Assembly (NCBI RefSeq): GCF_009708075.1
Contig: NZ_WMBT01000001.1
Coordinates: 186,001 to 250,000 of the forward strand
DNA length: 64,000 bases
Direction: 5' to 3'
Origin: Paracoccus lichenicola
GTDB lineage: Bacteria > Pseudomonadota > Alphaproteobacteria > Rhodobacterales > Rhodobacteraceae
A program made the translations under genes and the position numbers. Shown piece by piece: positions 18,813 to 28,258 of this stretch (within the stretch, counting starts at the first letter, position 1; every line of letters begins with the position of its first letter). The notes under the pieces were generated by a model, which saw only the letters and a list, made by a program, of their open reading frames with translations, was not told the DNA's origin and did not search any database.

Positions 18813-19352
18813 CTATTCGGCTGCCCGTGCTTTCTCAAGCTCGGGCAGGAAGCGGTTCGTGTAATCCTCGCGCACCAGGGGTCCGGCGAAGCGATACAGG
18901 ATCCGGCCCTCGCCATCGACGATGAAGGTCTCGGGCGGGGCGGTCACGCCCCAGTCGATGGCGCCGCGTCCCTTGGGATCGGTCGCGATCGCCGCGAAGG
19001 GATCGCCGTCCTGGGTCAGGAAGGCCAGGGCATTCGCCTCGACATCGCGCAGATCGACGCCATAAACCGGCATCTGCTTGGCCAGTTCGGTCAGCGTCGG
19101 ATGCTCGGCCCGGCAGGGCGGACACCAGCTGGCCCAGAAGTTCACCAGCTTGACGCCCGGCTGGCGCAGCATGTCGTCGGTCAGTTGCGTCTTGCCCGGC
19201 AGCGTCGTCTGCGGGACCGGGGGCGCCTGACGCCCCACCATGGCCGAGGGCAATTCGTTCGGATCGTCGCGCCCCATGCCCCACAGGAACATCCCCGCCA
19301 GGGCAGCAAAGGCCAGCGGCGGCAGCGCGACAAGAGGCGAAATCCTAGCCAC
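18813..19352 (-). CDS. ccmG: Thiol:disulfide interchange protein CcmG/DsbE
   Basis: Membrane-anchored periplasmic thioredoxin that reduces apocytochrome c haem-binding cysteines during System I maturation. 179 residues. A signal anchor covers about residues 5-26, then the thioredoxin domain with NFWASWCPPC (active Cys 77 and 80) and the family's late cis-Pro region (VTAPPETFIVD). The start is GTG 19352, which overlaps ccmD by 8 bp and has AGGCAGGA upstream. It is the last gene of the ccm unit. Confidence 0.9.
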   Translation of the reverse strand: MARISPLVALPPLAFAALAGMFLWGMGRDDPNELPSAMVGRQAPPVPQTTLPGKTQLTDDMLRQPGVKLVNFWASWCPPCRAEHPTLTELAKQMPVYGVDLRDVEANALAFLTQDGDPFAAIATDPKGRGAIDWGVTAPPETFIVDGEGRILYRFAGPLVREDYTNRFLPELEKARAAE

Positions 19353-19488
19353 GGTTTTCCTGCCTTTCCAGATCACGCCGCGCGCGGGCATTCGCAACCA
19401 GCGTCTGCCAGATCAACCCGCCCAGCAGCGCCAGCGACAGGCCATAGGCGCCCATAACGGCCCCGGCATATTTCCCAAGCTCGATCAT
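19345..19488 (-). CDS. ccmD: Haem exporter protein CcmD
   Basis: A 47-residue single-span membrane protein that stabilises holo-CcmE release from CcmABC. It has one hydrophobic helix (about residues 7-29) followed by a basic cytoplasmic tail (ANARARRDLERQ), the usual CcmD layout. The start ATG 19488 overlaps the ccmC stop (ATGA), and its end overlaps the ccmG start. Identification rests on size, topology and position. Confidence 0.88.
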   Translation of the reverse strand: MIELGKYAGAVMGAYGLSLALLGGLIWQTLVANARARRDLERQENRG

Positions 19489-20210
19489 GCGCGCATCTCC
19501 CTTGCCTGCAACGCGGCCAGGCGGCGCCTGCGGATTTCGGTCCGGGTGCGGACCAGCATCAGCGACAGGAACATCAGCCCGAAGCCTAGCATGGTCAGGT
19601 AAAGCGGGTATCTGTAAACCGCGCTCATCCGTTCGCCGGACTGGACGGACAGGCTCGCTCCCTGGTGCAGGCCCTGGTTCCAGAAGAACACGGCATAGCG
19701 CGACAGCAGCGCGAAGACCGAACCCACCAGGCACAGCACGCCCGTCAGGTCGGCGGCGCTGTCGGGATCCTCGACCGCCGACCACAAGGCGATGTATCCG
19801 ATATAGAACAGCAGCAGGATCAGGAAGCTGGTCAGGCGCGGATCCCATTCCCACCAGGTGCCCCACATCGGCTGGCCCCAGACCGCCCCGGTGATGAGGC
19901 CGATCACCGTCATCACCGCGCCGATGGGGGCCGCGGCCTTGGCGGCCAGTGCGCTGACATGGTGGCGGCGGATCAGCCAGATCAGGCTGGCCACCAGCAT
20001 CATCACCCAGATGTTGATCGCCATCATCGCGGCGGGCACATGCAGGAAGACGATCTTGACGGTGGACCCTTGCCGGTAATCCTCGGGCGTCAGGAACCCC
20101 CAGACCAGGCCCGTGACGGTGCAGACCGCCGCCCCCGCCACGGTCCATGGCAGGACGGCGCCCGATGTGCGCATGAACTTGACGGGGTTGGCGTATTCCC
20201 AGATCGACAT
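19485..20210 (-). CDS. ccmC: Haem exporter permease CcmC
   Basis: Six-span haem-handling protein that attaches haem to CcmE. 241 residues. The WWEWDPRLT tryptophan-rich motif (about residues 119-127) is intact. Conserved histidines occur in the periplasmic loops (FLHVPAAM and QGLHQGASL). It starts at ATG 20210, 41 bp after ccmB, and is coupled to ccmD. Confidence 0.93.
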   Translation of the reverse strand: MSIWEYANPVKFMRTSGAVLPWTVAGAAVCTVTGLVWGFLTPEDYRQGSTVKIVFLHVPAAMMAINIWVMMLVASLIWLIRRHHVSALAAKAAAPIGAVMTVIGLITGAVWGQPMWGTWWEWDPRLTSFLILLLFYIGYIALWSAVEDPDSAADLTGVLCLVGSVFALLSRYAVFFWNQGLHQGASLSVQSGERMSAVYRYPLYLTMLGFGLMFLSLMLVRTRTEIRRRRLAALQAREMRA

Positions 20211-20251
20211 GGTTGTTCCCTAACGCCCGCGCCCCGGCGGCTCAAGCCGCT

Positions 20252-20908
20252 TCACCGCAGATTGACCCGCAGCGCGGCGGCTGCGGCAAAAGGTATCACG
20301 GCCAATGTCCCCGCCGTGATGCCTGCCAGGAACAGCAGCGGCGGCATCGTGTCGCCGCCGTCCTGCCCGCGCCGGATCATCTCGGTCCCGAAGATCAGCG
20401 TCGGTATATACAGCGGCAGCACCAGCAGCGACAGAAGCAACCCTCCGCGCCGCAGGCCCACGGTGACGGCCGCGCCGAACGCGCCCAGCATCGACAGCGC
20501 GGGCGTTCCCAGCAGCAGCGACATCAGCAGCGCCGGGATGGCAGCAGCGGGCAGGTGCAGCAGGATGCCGAACAGGGGTGCCGCGACGATCAGCGGCAGG
20601 CCGGTGGTGATCCAGTGCGCCAGCGCCTTGACCGCCACCGCGCCTTCCAGCGGCAGGGGCGAGGTCGCCAGCAGGTCAAGGCTGCCATCCTCATGATCCA
20701 GCGCGAAGATGCGGTCCAGCGACAGAAGGCAGGCCAGCAGCGCGCCCAGCCACAGGATGCCCGCCGCGATCGGTTGCAACGCGCTGGTGTCGGGGCCGAC
20801 GCCAAAGGGGACCAGCGCGCAGAGGATCAGGAAGAAGGCCACGCCCAGGCCGAAGCCGCCGCCCGCGCGCACGGCCAGCCGCAGGTCGCGGCGCAGAAGG
20901 GCGATCAC
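20252..20908 (-). CDS. ccmB: Haem exporter protein CcmB
   Basis: Membrane subunit of the CcmAB ABC complex that releases holo-CcmE. 218 residues, six hydrophobic segments, with the CcmB-type sequence [15 protein letters not shown] at the N-terminus and [14 protein letters not shown] in the first cytoplasmic region. The start is GTG 20908, overlapping the ccmA stop as GTGA. Longer upstream readings in this frame belong to sequence inside ccmA. Confidence 0.9.
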   Translation of the reverse strand: MIALLRRDLRLAVRAGGGFGLGVAFFLILCALVPFGVGPDTSALQPIAAGILWLGALLACLLSLDRIFALDHEDGSLDLLATSPLPLEGAVAVKALAHWITTGLPLIVAAPLFGILLHLPAAAIPALLMSLLLGTPALSMLGAFGAAVTVGLRRGGLLLSLLVLPLYIPTLIFGTEMIRRGQDGGDTMPPLLFLAGITAGTLAVIPFAAAAALRVNLR

Positions 20909-21531
20909 GCGAAGGCCTCGTTGAAGCCTGCGGGGCGCGCGGTGCTGTCGGTCCGGGCGCGGAAGGGCGTCAGGTCCAGCACCCGCGCCTCCAGCCCCAG
21001 GTCGATATGGGTGGCGATCAGCGCCGCGCCGCCGCCTGCCAGATGCCCGCGCACGGTGTCGGCAAAGCGCGCGACCGAGGCCGCGTCCAGCGACACGGTC
21101 GGTTCGTCCAGCACCCACAGCGGACGGCGCGCGACCAGCAGGCGGGCAAGGCCCAGGCGGCGCTTCTGCCCCGCCGACAGCGCGGCGGCAGGACGGTCGG
21201 CCAGTGCCGTCAGATCCATGGCCGCCAGTGCTGCGGAAATATCGCCGCCGCCGAAGACCTCTGCCCAGAAGACCAGGTTCTCGGTGACGGACAGCGCGCC
21301 CTTCAGCCCGTCGGCATGGGCGGCATAGGCCACGGCGTCGTCGGGCATCTCGATCCGGCCCATGACGGGGGGTTGCAGGCCCGCGACCGTGCGCAGCAGC
21401 GTCGTCTTGCCGATGCCGTTCGGGCCGCGCAGGATCAGGGCCTGCCCCGGGGCCAGCGTGAAGGACACCCCTTCGACCGTCCGCAGACCGCCGCGCGCGA
21501 CAGCAAGGTCATGGACGGACAGCAGGCTCAC
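20905..21531 (-). CDS. ccmA: Haem exporter ATP-binding protein CcmA
   Basis: ATPase of the CcmAB complex, 208 residues. Walker A is GPNGIGKTT (about 36-44), the signature [14 protein letters not shown] (about 122-135) and Walker [13 protein letters not shown]. The Q/K-rich signature after LSAG is characteristic of CcmA. The stop overlaps ccmB, and the start (ATG 21531) overlaps the DUF498 gene by 4 bp. Confidence 0.92.
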   Translation of the reverse strand: MSLLSVHDLAVARGGLRTVEGVSFTLAPGQALILRGPNGIGKTTLLRTVAGLQPPVMGRIEMPDDAVAYAAHADGLKGALSVTENLVFWAEVFGGGDISAALAAMDLTALADRPAAALSAGQKRRLGLARLLVARRPLWVLDEPTVSLDAASVARFADTVRGHLAGGGAALIATHIDLGLEARVLDLTPFRARTDSTARPAGFNEAFA

Positions 21532-21881
21532 AGGGGCAGAAGCGCGCAGGCGACCCGCCGCCCTTCGGACAGCGTGACGTTATAGGTCCGGGCGGCGGTG
21601 GGGGAGGCCATGGATTCGACCGCCACCCCCCCCTCGCGCAGCGCGGCGACCAGGTCGGCGGGGGCGTGGGCGACATCCGCGCCCATGCCGATGAACAGCA
21701 CGTCCACCTGCCCCGCCAGCGCCAGCAGCGGCGCGCGGTCGTCAAGCCCGCCCCAGGCCGTTCCGCCCGACGCCGTGACCAGCACCGCACCCTGCATGAC
21801 CTGTCCGCCAACGCGGAAGAAGCCGGGACCATAGCCATCGACGGCCACCGCCCCGCCGAACTGGGTGGGTGTCAGCTTCAT
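21528..21881 (-). CDS. Mth938-like domain protein (DUF498)
   Basis: A 117-residue protein of the DUF498/Mth938 family, related to the mitochondrial complex I assembly factor NDUFAF3. Visible features are the N-terminal [17 protein letters not shown] and the mid-protein [16 protein letters not shown]. It sits between secF and ccmA with 1 bp and 4 bp overlaps, a common order in this bacterial group. Exact role unknown. Confidence 0.85.
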   Translation of the reverse strand: MKLTPTQFGGAVAVDGYGPGFFRVGGQVMQGAVLVTASGGTAWGGLDDRAPLLALAGQVDVLFIGMGADVAHAPADLVAALREGGVAVESMASPTAARTYNVTLSEGRRVACALLPL

Positions 21882-22861
21882 CAGGGACGTTCCGCGTTTT
21901 CAAAGGGCGATGCGGCCAGCTTCGGATCCTTCTTGGACCAGTCGCGCTTCACGCCCAGCCACAGCACGATGTTCTTGGCGACATAGATCGTGGAATAGCA
22001 GCCAACGACCACCCCGAACAGCATCGCGATCACGAAATCGCGGATCACGTCGCCGCCGAAGATCAGCATCGCGGTCAGGGCGATGGCGGTCGTCACGGCG
22101 GTCATGATGGTGCGCGACAGCGTCTCGTTGCAGGTCAGGTTCATCAGGTCGATGAGGGGCCGCGTCTTGTACTTCATCAGGTTTTCCCGCAGCCGGTCGA
22201 AGACCACGACCGTGTCGTTGCAGGAAAAGCCCAGCGTCGTCAGCAGGGCCGCGATGGTGGTCAGGTCGAACTTTAACTGAAACAGCGAGAACAGCCCGAC
22301 CGTCAGCAGCACGTCATGGATCAGCGCCACTACGCAGCCGATGGCGAACTGCCATTCGAAGCGCAGCCAGATATAGGCCATGATCCCCAGGCAGGCCGCG
22401 CCCACGGCATAGAAGGCAGTCTGGATCAGTTCCGCCGACACCTTCGGCCCGACCGATTCGACCGAGGCAAAGGTGATCTGCGGATCGACCTGTTGCAGCG
22501 CGGTTTCGATCCGGTTCAGCTGCTCGGCGGAAACCGAGCCGGTCTCGTCCGTGGTGCCGACGCGGATCATGGCGACGTGGCGGTCCTGGCCGAAGCTGGG
22601 GTCGAAGACCTCGGTGATCGCCAGGTCGCTGAAGCCCAGGCCGTCCAGAGCCTGACGGTAATCGCCGACCTCGAACGCGGTCGGGCTTTCGGTGCGGATG
22701 GTGGTGCCGCCCTTGAAGTCGATGCCGAAGTTCAGCCCCATCGTGGCGATCAGCAGGACGGACAACGCCATCGCCGCCGCCGACAGGCCGAAGGTCAGCC
22801 ATTGCCAGCGGAAGAAGTCGATGTCGGTGTGGTCGGGGACAAGTTTCAGACGGAATGCCAT
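21881..22861 (-). CDS. secF: Protein translocase subunit SecF
   Basis: Membrane partner of SecD that uses the proton gradient to promote Sec export. 326 residues, six transmembrane helices. It has the periplasmic-domain start NFGIDFKGGTTI and helix segments VVALIHDVLLTVGLF and TLGFSCNDTVVVFDRLREN, which are SecF signatures. ATG 22861. It is 13 bp downstream of secD. Confidence 0.95.
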   Translation of the reverse strand: MAFRLKLVPDHTDIDFFRWQWLTFGLSAAAMALSVLLIATMGLNFGIDFKGGTTIRTESPTAFEVGDYRQALDGLGFSDLAITEVFDPSFGQDRHVAMIRVGTTDETGSVSAEQLNRIETALQQVDPQITFASVESVGPKVSAELIQTAFYAVGAACLGIMAYIWLRFEWQFAIGCVVALIHDVLLTVGLFSLFQLKFDLTTIAALLTTLGFSCNDTVVVFDRLRENLMKYKTRPLIDLMNLTCNETLSRTIMTAVTTAIALTAMLIFGGDVIRDFVIAMLFGVVVGCYSTIYVAKNIVLWLGVKRDWSKKDPKLAASPFENAERP

Positions 22862-22874
22862 TGTAGCGGTCCCC

Positions 22875-24539
22875 TTACAGGATCAGTTCTTTGGGCTTGC
22901 GCCATTCCAGCCACCAGATGATCATCAGCCGCGTCAGGAAGATCGCCGTGAAGACCGAGGTGACAAGCCCGATGGTCAGCGTCACGGCAAAGCCCTTGAC
23001 CGGGCCGGACCCCAGGAAGAACATCACCGCCGCCGCGATGAAGGACGTGACGTTGGCGTCGATGATCGCGCTCATCGCCTCGTCGAAGCCGTCGCTGATG
23101 GCTTTCGCCACGCGCTTGCCCGCGCGCAATTCCTCGCGGATGCGTTCATAGATGATGACGTTGGCGTCCACCGCCGTGCCGACGGTCAGCACGATCCCGG
23201 CGATGCCCGGCAGGGTCAGCGTGGCGCCCATCACCGACATGATCGACAGGATCAGGATGACGTTGGCGATCACCGAGACCGAGGCGAAGGCCCCGAACAG
23301 GCCATAGCTGGCGATCATGTAGGCCACGACCGCAGCCGTCGCGATCACCGACGACAGGCGTCCGGCGTCGATGCTGTCCTGGCCCAGTTCCGGGCCGATG
23401 GTGCGTTCTTCCAGGAAATCCAGCTTTGCGGGCAGCGCGCCCGCGCGCAGCAGGATGGCAAGCTGGTTCGCCCCGTCGAAATCCATGGATCCCGAGATCT
23501 GGCCCGACCCGGCGGTGATCGCCTGCCGGATCACCGGGGCCGAGATCACCTTGTTGTCCAGCACGATGGCGAAGGGCTGGCCGATATTGGCGCTGGTATA
23601 GGCGCCGAACTTGCGCGCGCCCGACGGGTTGAACCGGAAATCGACCGAGGGCAAGCCGTTCTGGTCGGTCGAGGGCACGGCGTCGGTCAGTTCCTCGCCG
23701 GTGACGACGGGGCTTTCCTCGAGCGTATAGTAAAGCCCCTCCTGTTCGGCGGAGGGCAGGATGACCTGGCCCACGCCGGGGCGGGCATCCGGGTTGGTGC
23801 CGGTTCCCACGACCGAATTGAAGGTCAGCTTGGCGGTGGTGCCGATCAGCGCCTTGAGTTCCTCGGCCGAGCCGATGCCGGGCACCTGGATCAGGATGCG
23901 GTCGGCGCCCTGGCGGACGATGGTGGGTTCGCGGGTGCCGACCTCGTCCACGCGGCGGCGGATGATTTCCACGCTCTGCTGGACGGTGCGGTCGTCGGTC
24001 ACGGCCTTTTCGGCGTCCGACAGCTGGATGGTCAGCGTGTTGCCCTGCGCCTGGATCGCCAGGCTTTGCTGGCCCGCCCCGGTCAGCGTGGTCACGGGGT
24101 TGGAAAAGCCGCGCACGATCTCGGTCGCGCGGGTCAGCCCTTCGGGCTTCTCGATCTCGATCTTCAGCGTGCCTTCCGGGGACGGCAGGCGGCGGACCGC
24201 GCCAAGCGTCGCGCGTTCGTCGGCCAGCGCCCGGCGCAGTTCGGGCCACAGCGCGTCCATGCGGGCCTTGTGGACCTCGGCCACGCGGACCTCGCCCAGC
24301 AGATGCGCGCCGCCACGCAGGTCAAGCCCAAGCGCCACCACGGACGAGGGCAGCCAGCCGGGCCAGCCATCGCGGGCGGCGGCAAGCTCGGGCGTCTCGA
24401 CGCCGGTGCGGGCGATGGCGGCCACGGCGTCGTTGTGGGATTCGACGCGGGTATAGAACAGGTTGGGCACGGCAAAGCCGAGGCCCAGGATGCACAGCCC
24501 GATGATCAGGATGCGTTTCCAACGGTCGATCTGTAGCAT
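22875..24539 (-). CDS. secD: Protein translocase subunit SecD
   Basis: SecD subunit of the SecDF-YajC complex. 554 residues. The first helix (about 9-27) precedes the periplasmic P1 domain, with LGLDLRGGAHLL near residue 70. The C-terminal membrane domain contains LPGIAGIVLTVGTAVDANVI and YERIREELRAGK, the conserved D-containing helix and loop. ATG 24539. It lies 37 bp after yajC. Confidence 0.95.
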   Translation of the reverse strand: MLQIDRWKRILIIGLCILGLGFAVPNLFYTRVESHNDAVAAIARTGVETPELAAARDGWPGWLPSSVVALGLDLRGGAHLLGEVRVAEVHKARMDALWPELRRALADERATLGAVRRLPSPEGTLKIEIEKPEGLTRATEIVRGFSNPVTTLTGAGQQSLAIQAQGNTLTIQLSDAEKAVTDDRTVQQSVEIIRRRVDEVGTREPTIVRQGADRILIQVPGIGSAEELKALIGTTAKLTFNSVVGTGTNPDARPGVGQVILPSAEQEGLYYTLEESPVVTGEELTDAVPSTDQNGLPSVDFRFNPSGARKFGAYTSANIGQPFAIVLDNKVISAPVIRQAITAGSGQISGSMDFDGANQLAILLRAGALPAKLDFLEERTIGPELGQDSIDAGRLSSVIATAAVVAYMIASYGLFGAFASVSVIANVILILSIMSVMGATLTLPGIAGIVLTVGTAVDANVIIYERIREELRAGKRVAKAISDGFDEAMSAIIDANVTSFIAAAVMFFLGSGPVKGFAVTLTIGLVTSVFTAIFLTRLMIIWWLEWRKPKELIL

Positions 24540-24576
24540 CTTTGGCCCAAGCCCTTGATTGGATGAAGGGAACGCG

Positions 24577-24912
24577 TCAGGCGTTCGCGGCGACCGGCTC
24601 GGTCTTGTTCAGGACTTGCGACACCGTGCCGCGCACCACGCGGACGCGCACGCCGGTGGCGATCTCGACCTCAAGCTCCTCGTCGCGGACGCTGGCGACC
24701 TTGCCGATGATGCCGCCTTGCGTGACGACCTGGTCGCCCTTCTTCAGCGCGGCGACCATGTCCTTGTGCTGCTTGGCGCGCTTCTGCTGGGGGCGGATCA
24801 TCAGGAAATACATGATCGCGAAGATCAGGATCAGCGGGATGAACTGCGCGAAGGCGGCGGTGGGGTTGGCACCGCCTGCGGTGGCCTGGGCATAGGCGGG
24901 GGTGACGAACAT
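24577..24912 (-). CDS. yajC: Sec translocon accessory protein YajC
   Basis: A single-span inner-membrane protein of the SecDF complex, 111 residues. The helix PLILIFAIMYFLMIRPQQK ends with the family's RPQQKR motif, followed by the small cytoplasmic domain GDQVVTQGGIIGKV. ATG 24912, preceded by AAAGGA. It is the first gene of the long minus-strand unit yajC-secD-secF-DUF498-ccmABCDG. Confidence 0.93.
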   Translation of the reverse strand: MFVTPAYAQATAGGANPTAAFAQFIPLILIFAIMYFLMIRPQQKRAKQHKDMVAALKKGDQVVTQGGIIGKVASVRDEELEVEIATGVRVRVVRGTVSQVLNKTEPVAANA

Positions 24913-25025
24913 GGGTTGTCCTTTCGGCTGTCGCGGCGGTCTGACCCCGCCCGGATTGGCGCGCAACCTATCCCCGCCGCCCCTGCTTGGCAAGAAAGGC
25001 CGGGCGCCGAACAGGATCGTGAACG

Positions 25026-26192
25026 TCAGCGAAGGATGGGCTGCCCGCGTTCGACAAGACGCGCGAAGAAACTGGCCCCGATGGGCGAGATCGCGTCGTT
25101 GAAGTCATAGGCCGGGTGATGGACGCTGGCCGTGTCGCCCTGGCCGATGAACAGATAGCAGCCGGGCCGCGCCTCCAGCATGTAGCTGAAATCCTCGGCC
25201 CCCATTTCCCGCCCGAACTCGCCCGAGACATTGTCCTGGCCCAGGATCTCTTGCGCGACATCGACGGCGAAGGCGGTCTGGGCGGGGTCGTTGACGGTGG
25301 CGGGATAGCCGGGGGCGTAGTCCAGCCGGATCGCCACGTCATAGGCCGCGGCCTGGCCTTCGCAGATTTGCGTCATGCGGCGGCGCACCATCTCGCGGAC
25401 ATGGGGGGCGAAGGTGCGTACCGTGCCGCAAATGTAGGCGGTGTCGGGCACGATGTTGTCGGCGCTGCCCGTATGGATCTGCGTGACCGACAGGGCGAGG
25501 TCGTCCAGCGCGTAATGGTTGCGGCTGGAAATCGTCTGGATCGCGTTCACCACCGCCACGGCGGCGACGATGGGATCGGCGGTCAGGTGCGGCATCGCCC
25601 CATGCCCGCCCCGGCCCTGGACATGGATCTCGAACGTGTCCACCGCCGCCATGATCGGGCCGGGCGTGGTGTTCATCATGCCCACGGGCAGGCCGGGGTT
25701 GTTGTGCATGGCGAAGACCCGCGTGATGGCGAAGCGGTCCATCATGCCGTCCCCCACCATCGCTTGGCCACCGCCGCCGTTTTCCTCGGCCGGCTGAAAG
25801 ATCAGCGCGACGCGGCCCGCGAAATTGCGCGTTTCCGCCAGGTATCGCGCGGCGCCCAGCAGCATGGTGGTGTGCCCGTCATGCCCGCAGGCGTGCATCC
25901 GGCCCGGCACGGTGGATGCGTAATCGAGGCCCGTCGCCTCCTCCATAGGCAGGGCGTCCATGTCGGCGCGCAGGCCGATGGTGGGGCCCGGTCCCTGACC
26001 TTCGATGATGCCGACAAGGCCGGATTTGCCGATGCCGTCGTGGATCTCGTCCACGCCAAACGCGTGCAGGCGTTCGGCCACGAAGGCGGCGGTGCCGTAG
26101 CAGTCGAAGCCCAGTTCGGGATGCTGGTGCAGGTGCCGCCGCCAGCGGGTCATGTCGTCGGAAAATTCGGCGATGCGGTTCAGGACGGGCAT
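25026..26192 (-). CDS. M20 family amidohydrolase (hippurate hydrolase type)
   Basis: A zinc-dependent aminoacylase/carboxypeptidase, 388 residues. The N-terminal RRHLHQHPELGF, the metal-ligand segment RMHACGHDGHTTM (about 98-110), the catalytic PAEENGGGG, the dimerisation-domain GRGGHGAMPH, and the late EDFSYML are all characteristic of the amidohydrolase/IAA-amino acid hydrolase subfamily. ATG 26192. It is divergent from mazG. Substrate (N-acyl amino acid) not determinable. Confidence 0.9.
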   Translation of the reverse strand: MPVLNRIAEFSDDMTRWRRHLHQHPELGFDCYGTAAFVAERLHAFGVDEIHDGIGKSGLVGIIEGQGPGPTIGLRADMDALPMEEATGLDYASTVPGRMHACGHDGHTTMLLGAARYLAETRNFAGRVALIFQPAEENGGGGQAMVGDGMMDRFAITRVFAMHNNPGLPVGMMNTTPGPIMAAVDTFEIHVQGRGGHGAMPHLTADPIVAAVAVVNAIQTISSRNHYALDDLALSVTQIHTGSADNIVPDTAYICGTVRTFAPHVREMVRRRMTQICEGQAAAYDVAIRLDYAPGYPATVNDPAQTAFAVDVAQEILGQDNVSGEFGREMGAEDFSYMLEARPGCYLFIGQGDTASVHHPAYDFNDAISPIGASFFARLVERGQPILR

Positions 26193-26253
26193 GTGGACTT
26201 GACCCCTGCGCTGTGGCAATGGCCCATCAGGACAGAAGCCGGGGGAAACCGCA

Positions 26254-27057
26254 ATGACCAAGGCAGACCGCGACGCCGGGACCGAGATCGCCCGCCTGAT
26301 CGACATCATGGCGCAGTTGCGCGACCCGCAGGCGGGCTGCCCCTGGGACATCGAGCAGGATTTCGCCTCCATCGCCCCCTACACGATCGAGGAAGCACAC
26401 GAGGTCGCGGACGCCATCGACCGGCAGGCCTGGAACGAGTTGCCGGGCGAATTGGGCGACCTGCTGCTGCAGGTGGTGTTCCACGCGCAAATGGCTGATG
26501 AGAAAGGCATGTTCGATTTCGCCGATTGCGCGGCGGCGGTGTCCAACAAGCTGGTCTTCCGCCATCCGCATATCTTCGGGAATGAGTCCCGCGACAAGTC
26601 CGCCGAACAGCAGGTCAAGGACTGGGAAGCTATCAAGGCCGTCGAGCGCGCGGGCAAGGCCGAACGCGGCACCCTGGACGGCGTGGCCCTGGGCCTGCCC
26701 GCGCTGACGCGCGCGGTCAAGCTGCAGAACCGCGCGGCCCGCGTGGGCTTCGACTGGCCCGGCCCGGCGGATGTTCTGGACAAGATCGGCGAGGAAACCG
26801 CCGAACTGGTCGAGGCGCGCGACAGCCTGGGACCGGAGGCGCTGGAGGAGGAATTCGGGGATCTTCTGTTCGTGATGGCGAACCTGGCGCGGCATCTGAA
26901 GATCGACCCCGAACAGGCACTGCGCCGGGCGAACGCCAAGTTCACGCGCCGCTTTCAGGCCATAGAGGCCGCCTTGGCGGAACAGGGCCGCCGCCCCGAG
27001 GACAGCGACCTGGCCGAGATGGACCGGCTGTGGGATCAGGCCAAGGCGGCGGAGTGA
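26254..27057 (+). CDS. mazG: Nucleoside triphosphate pyrophosphohydrolase MazG
   Basis: Hydrolyses (d)NTPs to monophosphates and pyrophosphate. 267 residues, two MazG domains. The first has CPWDIEQ then YTIEEAHEVADAI and ELPGELGDLLLQVVFHA (ExxE...ExxD metal motif). The second has EETAELVEARDSL and EEEFGDLLFVMANLARH. ATG 26254. It is a single gene, convergent with dusA; the 60 bp gap contains two small hairpins and one copy of the GGATATTT element. Confidence 0.93.
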   Translation: MTKADRDAGTEIARLIDIMAQLRDPQAGCPWDIEQDFASIAPYTIEEAHEVADAIDRQAWNELPGELGDLLLQVVFHAQMADEKGMFDFADCAAAVSNKLVFRHPHIFGNESRDKSAEQQVKDWEAIKAVERAGKAERGTLDGVALGLPALTRAVKLQNRAARVGFDWPGPADVLDKIGEETAELVEARDSLGPEALEEEFGDLLFVMANLARHLKIDPEQALRRANAKFTRRFQAIEAALAEQGRRPEDSDLAEMDRLWDQAKAAE

Positions 27058-27114
27058 GGGGCTTTGCCCCTCGGCCCTTCGGGCCTCACCCCAGGATATT
27101 TGAGCAAAGGTGAA
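27056..27114. repeat. Double hairpin plus GGATATTT element, type A
   Basis: Between convergent mazG and dusA, stems 27056-27061/27067-27072 and 27073-27077/27081-27085 precede the 21 bp element GGATATTTGAGCAAAGGTGAA-like (27094-27114). The same element, with one base changed, occurs inverted at 41960-41980. It may function as a gene-end signal. Confidence 0.5.
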
Positions 27115-27117
27115 TGA

Positions 27118-28101
27118 CTAGGCGGCGAGTTGCGTGACCTGCCGCAGGGCGGCGTCATAGACCTCGATGCCACCCTTGGATGCGCCTTCGGAGAGGGTGC
27201 GTTTCCAGCCGCGCGCGCCGGGCATTCCGTGGAACAGGCCCAGCATGTGCCGCGTGATCTGGTGCAGCCGCCCGCCTGCCGCCAGATGCGCGGCGATGTA
27301 AGGGCGCATCGCCTGGGCGACCTGTTCGGGGTGGTCGAAAGGCGGCGTGTCGCCCCACAGGCGGTCGGCCCCACCCAGGATGTCCCAGGGCTGGTGATAG
27401 GCGGCACGTCCCACCATCACGCCGTCCATGACGCGCAGGTGTTCGCGCGCGGCGTCCAGGCTGGCGATGCCGCCGTTGACCGACAGGTGCAGGTCCGGGA
27501 ACTGCCGCTTCATCCGATGGACCAAGGGATAATCCAGGGGCGGGATGTCGCGGTTTTCCTTGGGACTTAGCCCTTGCAGCCAGGCCTTGCGCGCGTGGAT
27601 CGCGATGCGCCGGATGCCCGCCGCACGCATGGTGTCCAGGAAGGCGGGCAGCACGTCCTCGGGCACCTGGTCATCGACACCGATGCGGCATTTCACCGTG
27701 ACCTCGACCCGGCTGGCGTCGATCATGCGGGCCACGCAGTCGGCCACCAGATCGGGCGTCTTCATCAGCACCGCCCCGAAGCAGCCCGACTGCACCCGGT
27801 CGCTGGGGCAGCCGACGTTCAGGTTGATCTCGTCATAGCCCCAGGCGGCGGCGATGCGGGTGGCCTGCGCCAATTCCAGCGGATCGGATCCGCCCAGTTG
27901 CAGCGCCAGGGGATGTTCGCAAGCGTCATGATCCAGCAGCCGCGGCCGGTCGCCATGGAGGATCGCGGGGGCGGTAACCATTTCCGTGTACAGCAGCGCC
28001 CGGCGCGACATCAGGCGGTGGAAGACGCGGCAATGCCGGTCGGTCCAGTCCATCATGGGCGCGACGGACAGGATCGCGGCGTCGGTGACAGGAGTTTTCA
28101 T
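27118..28101 (-). CDS. dusA: tRNA-dihydrouridine synthase A
   Basis: FMN enzyme that reduces uridines 20/20a in the tRNA D-loop. 327 residues. The N-terminal VAPMMDWTDRHCR (FMN phosphate site), the catalytic Cys loop NVGCPSDRVQSGCFG (about 94-108), HARKAWLQGLSPKENR (characteristic of DusA) and VNGGI complete the family pattern. ATG 28101. The tRNA-Val gene lies 26 bp upstream on the same strand, so the messenger may be processed from a tRNA-containing transcript. Confidence 0.93.
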   Translation of the reverse strand: MKTPVTDAAILSVAPMMDWTDRHCRVFHRLMSRRALLYTEMVTAPAILHGDRPRLLDHDACEHPLALQLGGSDPLELAQATRIAAAWGYDEINLNVGCPSDRVQSGCFGAVLMKTPDLVADCVARMIDASRVEVTVKCRIGVDDQVPEDVLPAFLDTMRAAGIRRIAIHARKAWLQGLSPKENRDIPPLDYPLVHRMKRQFPDLHLSVNGGIASLDAAREHLRVMDGVMVGRAAYHQPWDILGGADRLWGDTPPFDHPEQVAQAMRPYIAAHLAAGGRLHQITRHMLGLFHGMPGARGWKRTLSEGASKGGIEVYDAALRQVTQLAA

Positions 28102-28127
28102 GATCTGACGACGCGGCGAGGGAAGGA

Positions 28128-28202
28128 TGGTGGGTGATAACGGATTTGAACCGCTGACATCTTCGATGTGAACGAAGCGCTCTACCGCTGAGCTAATCAC
28201 CC
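28128..28202 (-). tRNA. tRNA-Val (anticodon CAC), CCA encoded
   Basis: A full cloverleaf on the minus strand. The acceptor 5' arm is GGGTGAT (28202-28196), pairing with ATCACCC (28138-28132), and A-CCA follows at 28131-28128. The D-arm is GCTC/GAGC. The anticodon arm is CTTCG-TTCACAT-CGAAG with anticodon CAC. The T-arm carries GGTTCAAATCC. 75 nt including CCA. Confidence 0.95.
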
Positions 28203-28258
28203 GTGGGCGCAGCATCTAGCAGGCAGGAAAGACGACCGCAAGGCCGAATCGGCGGACA

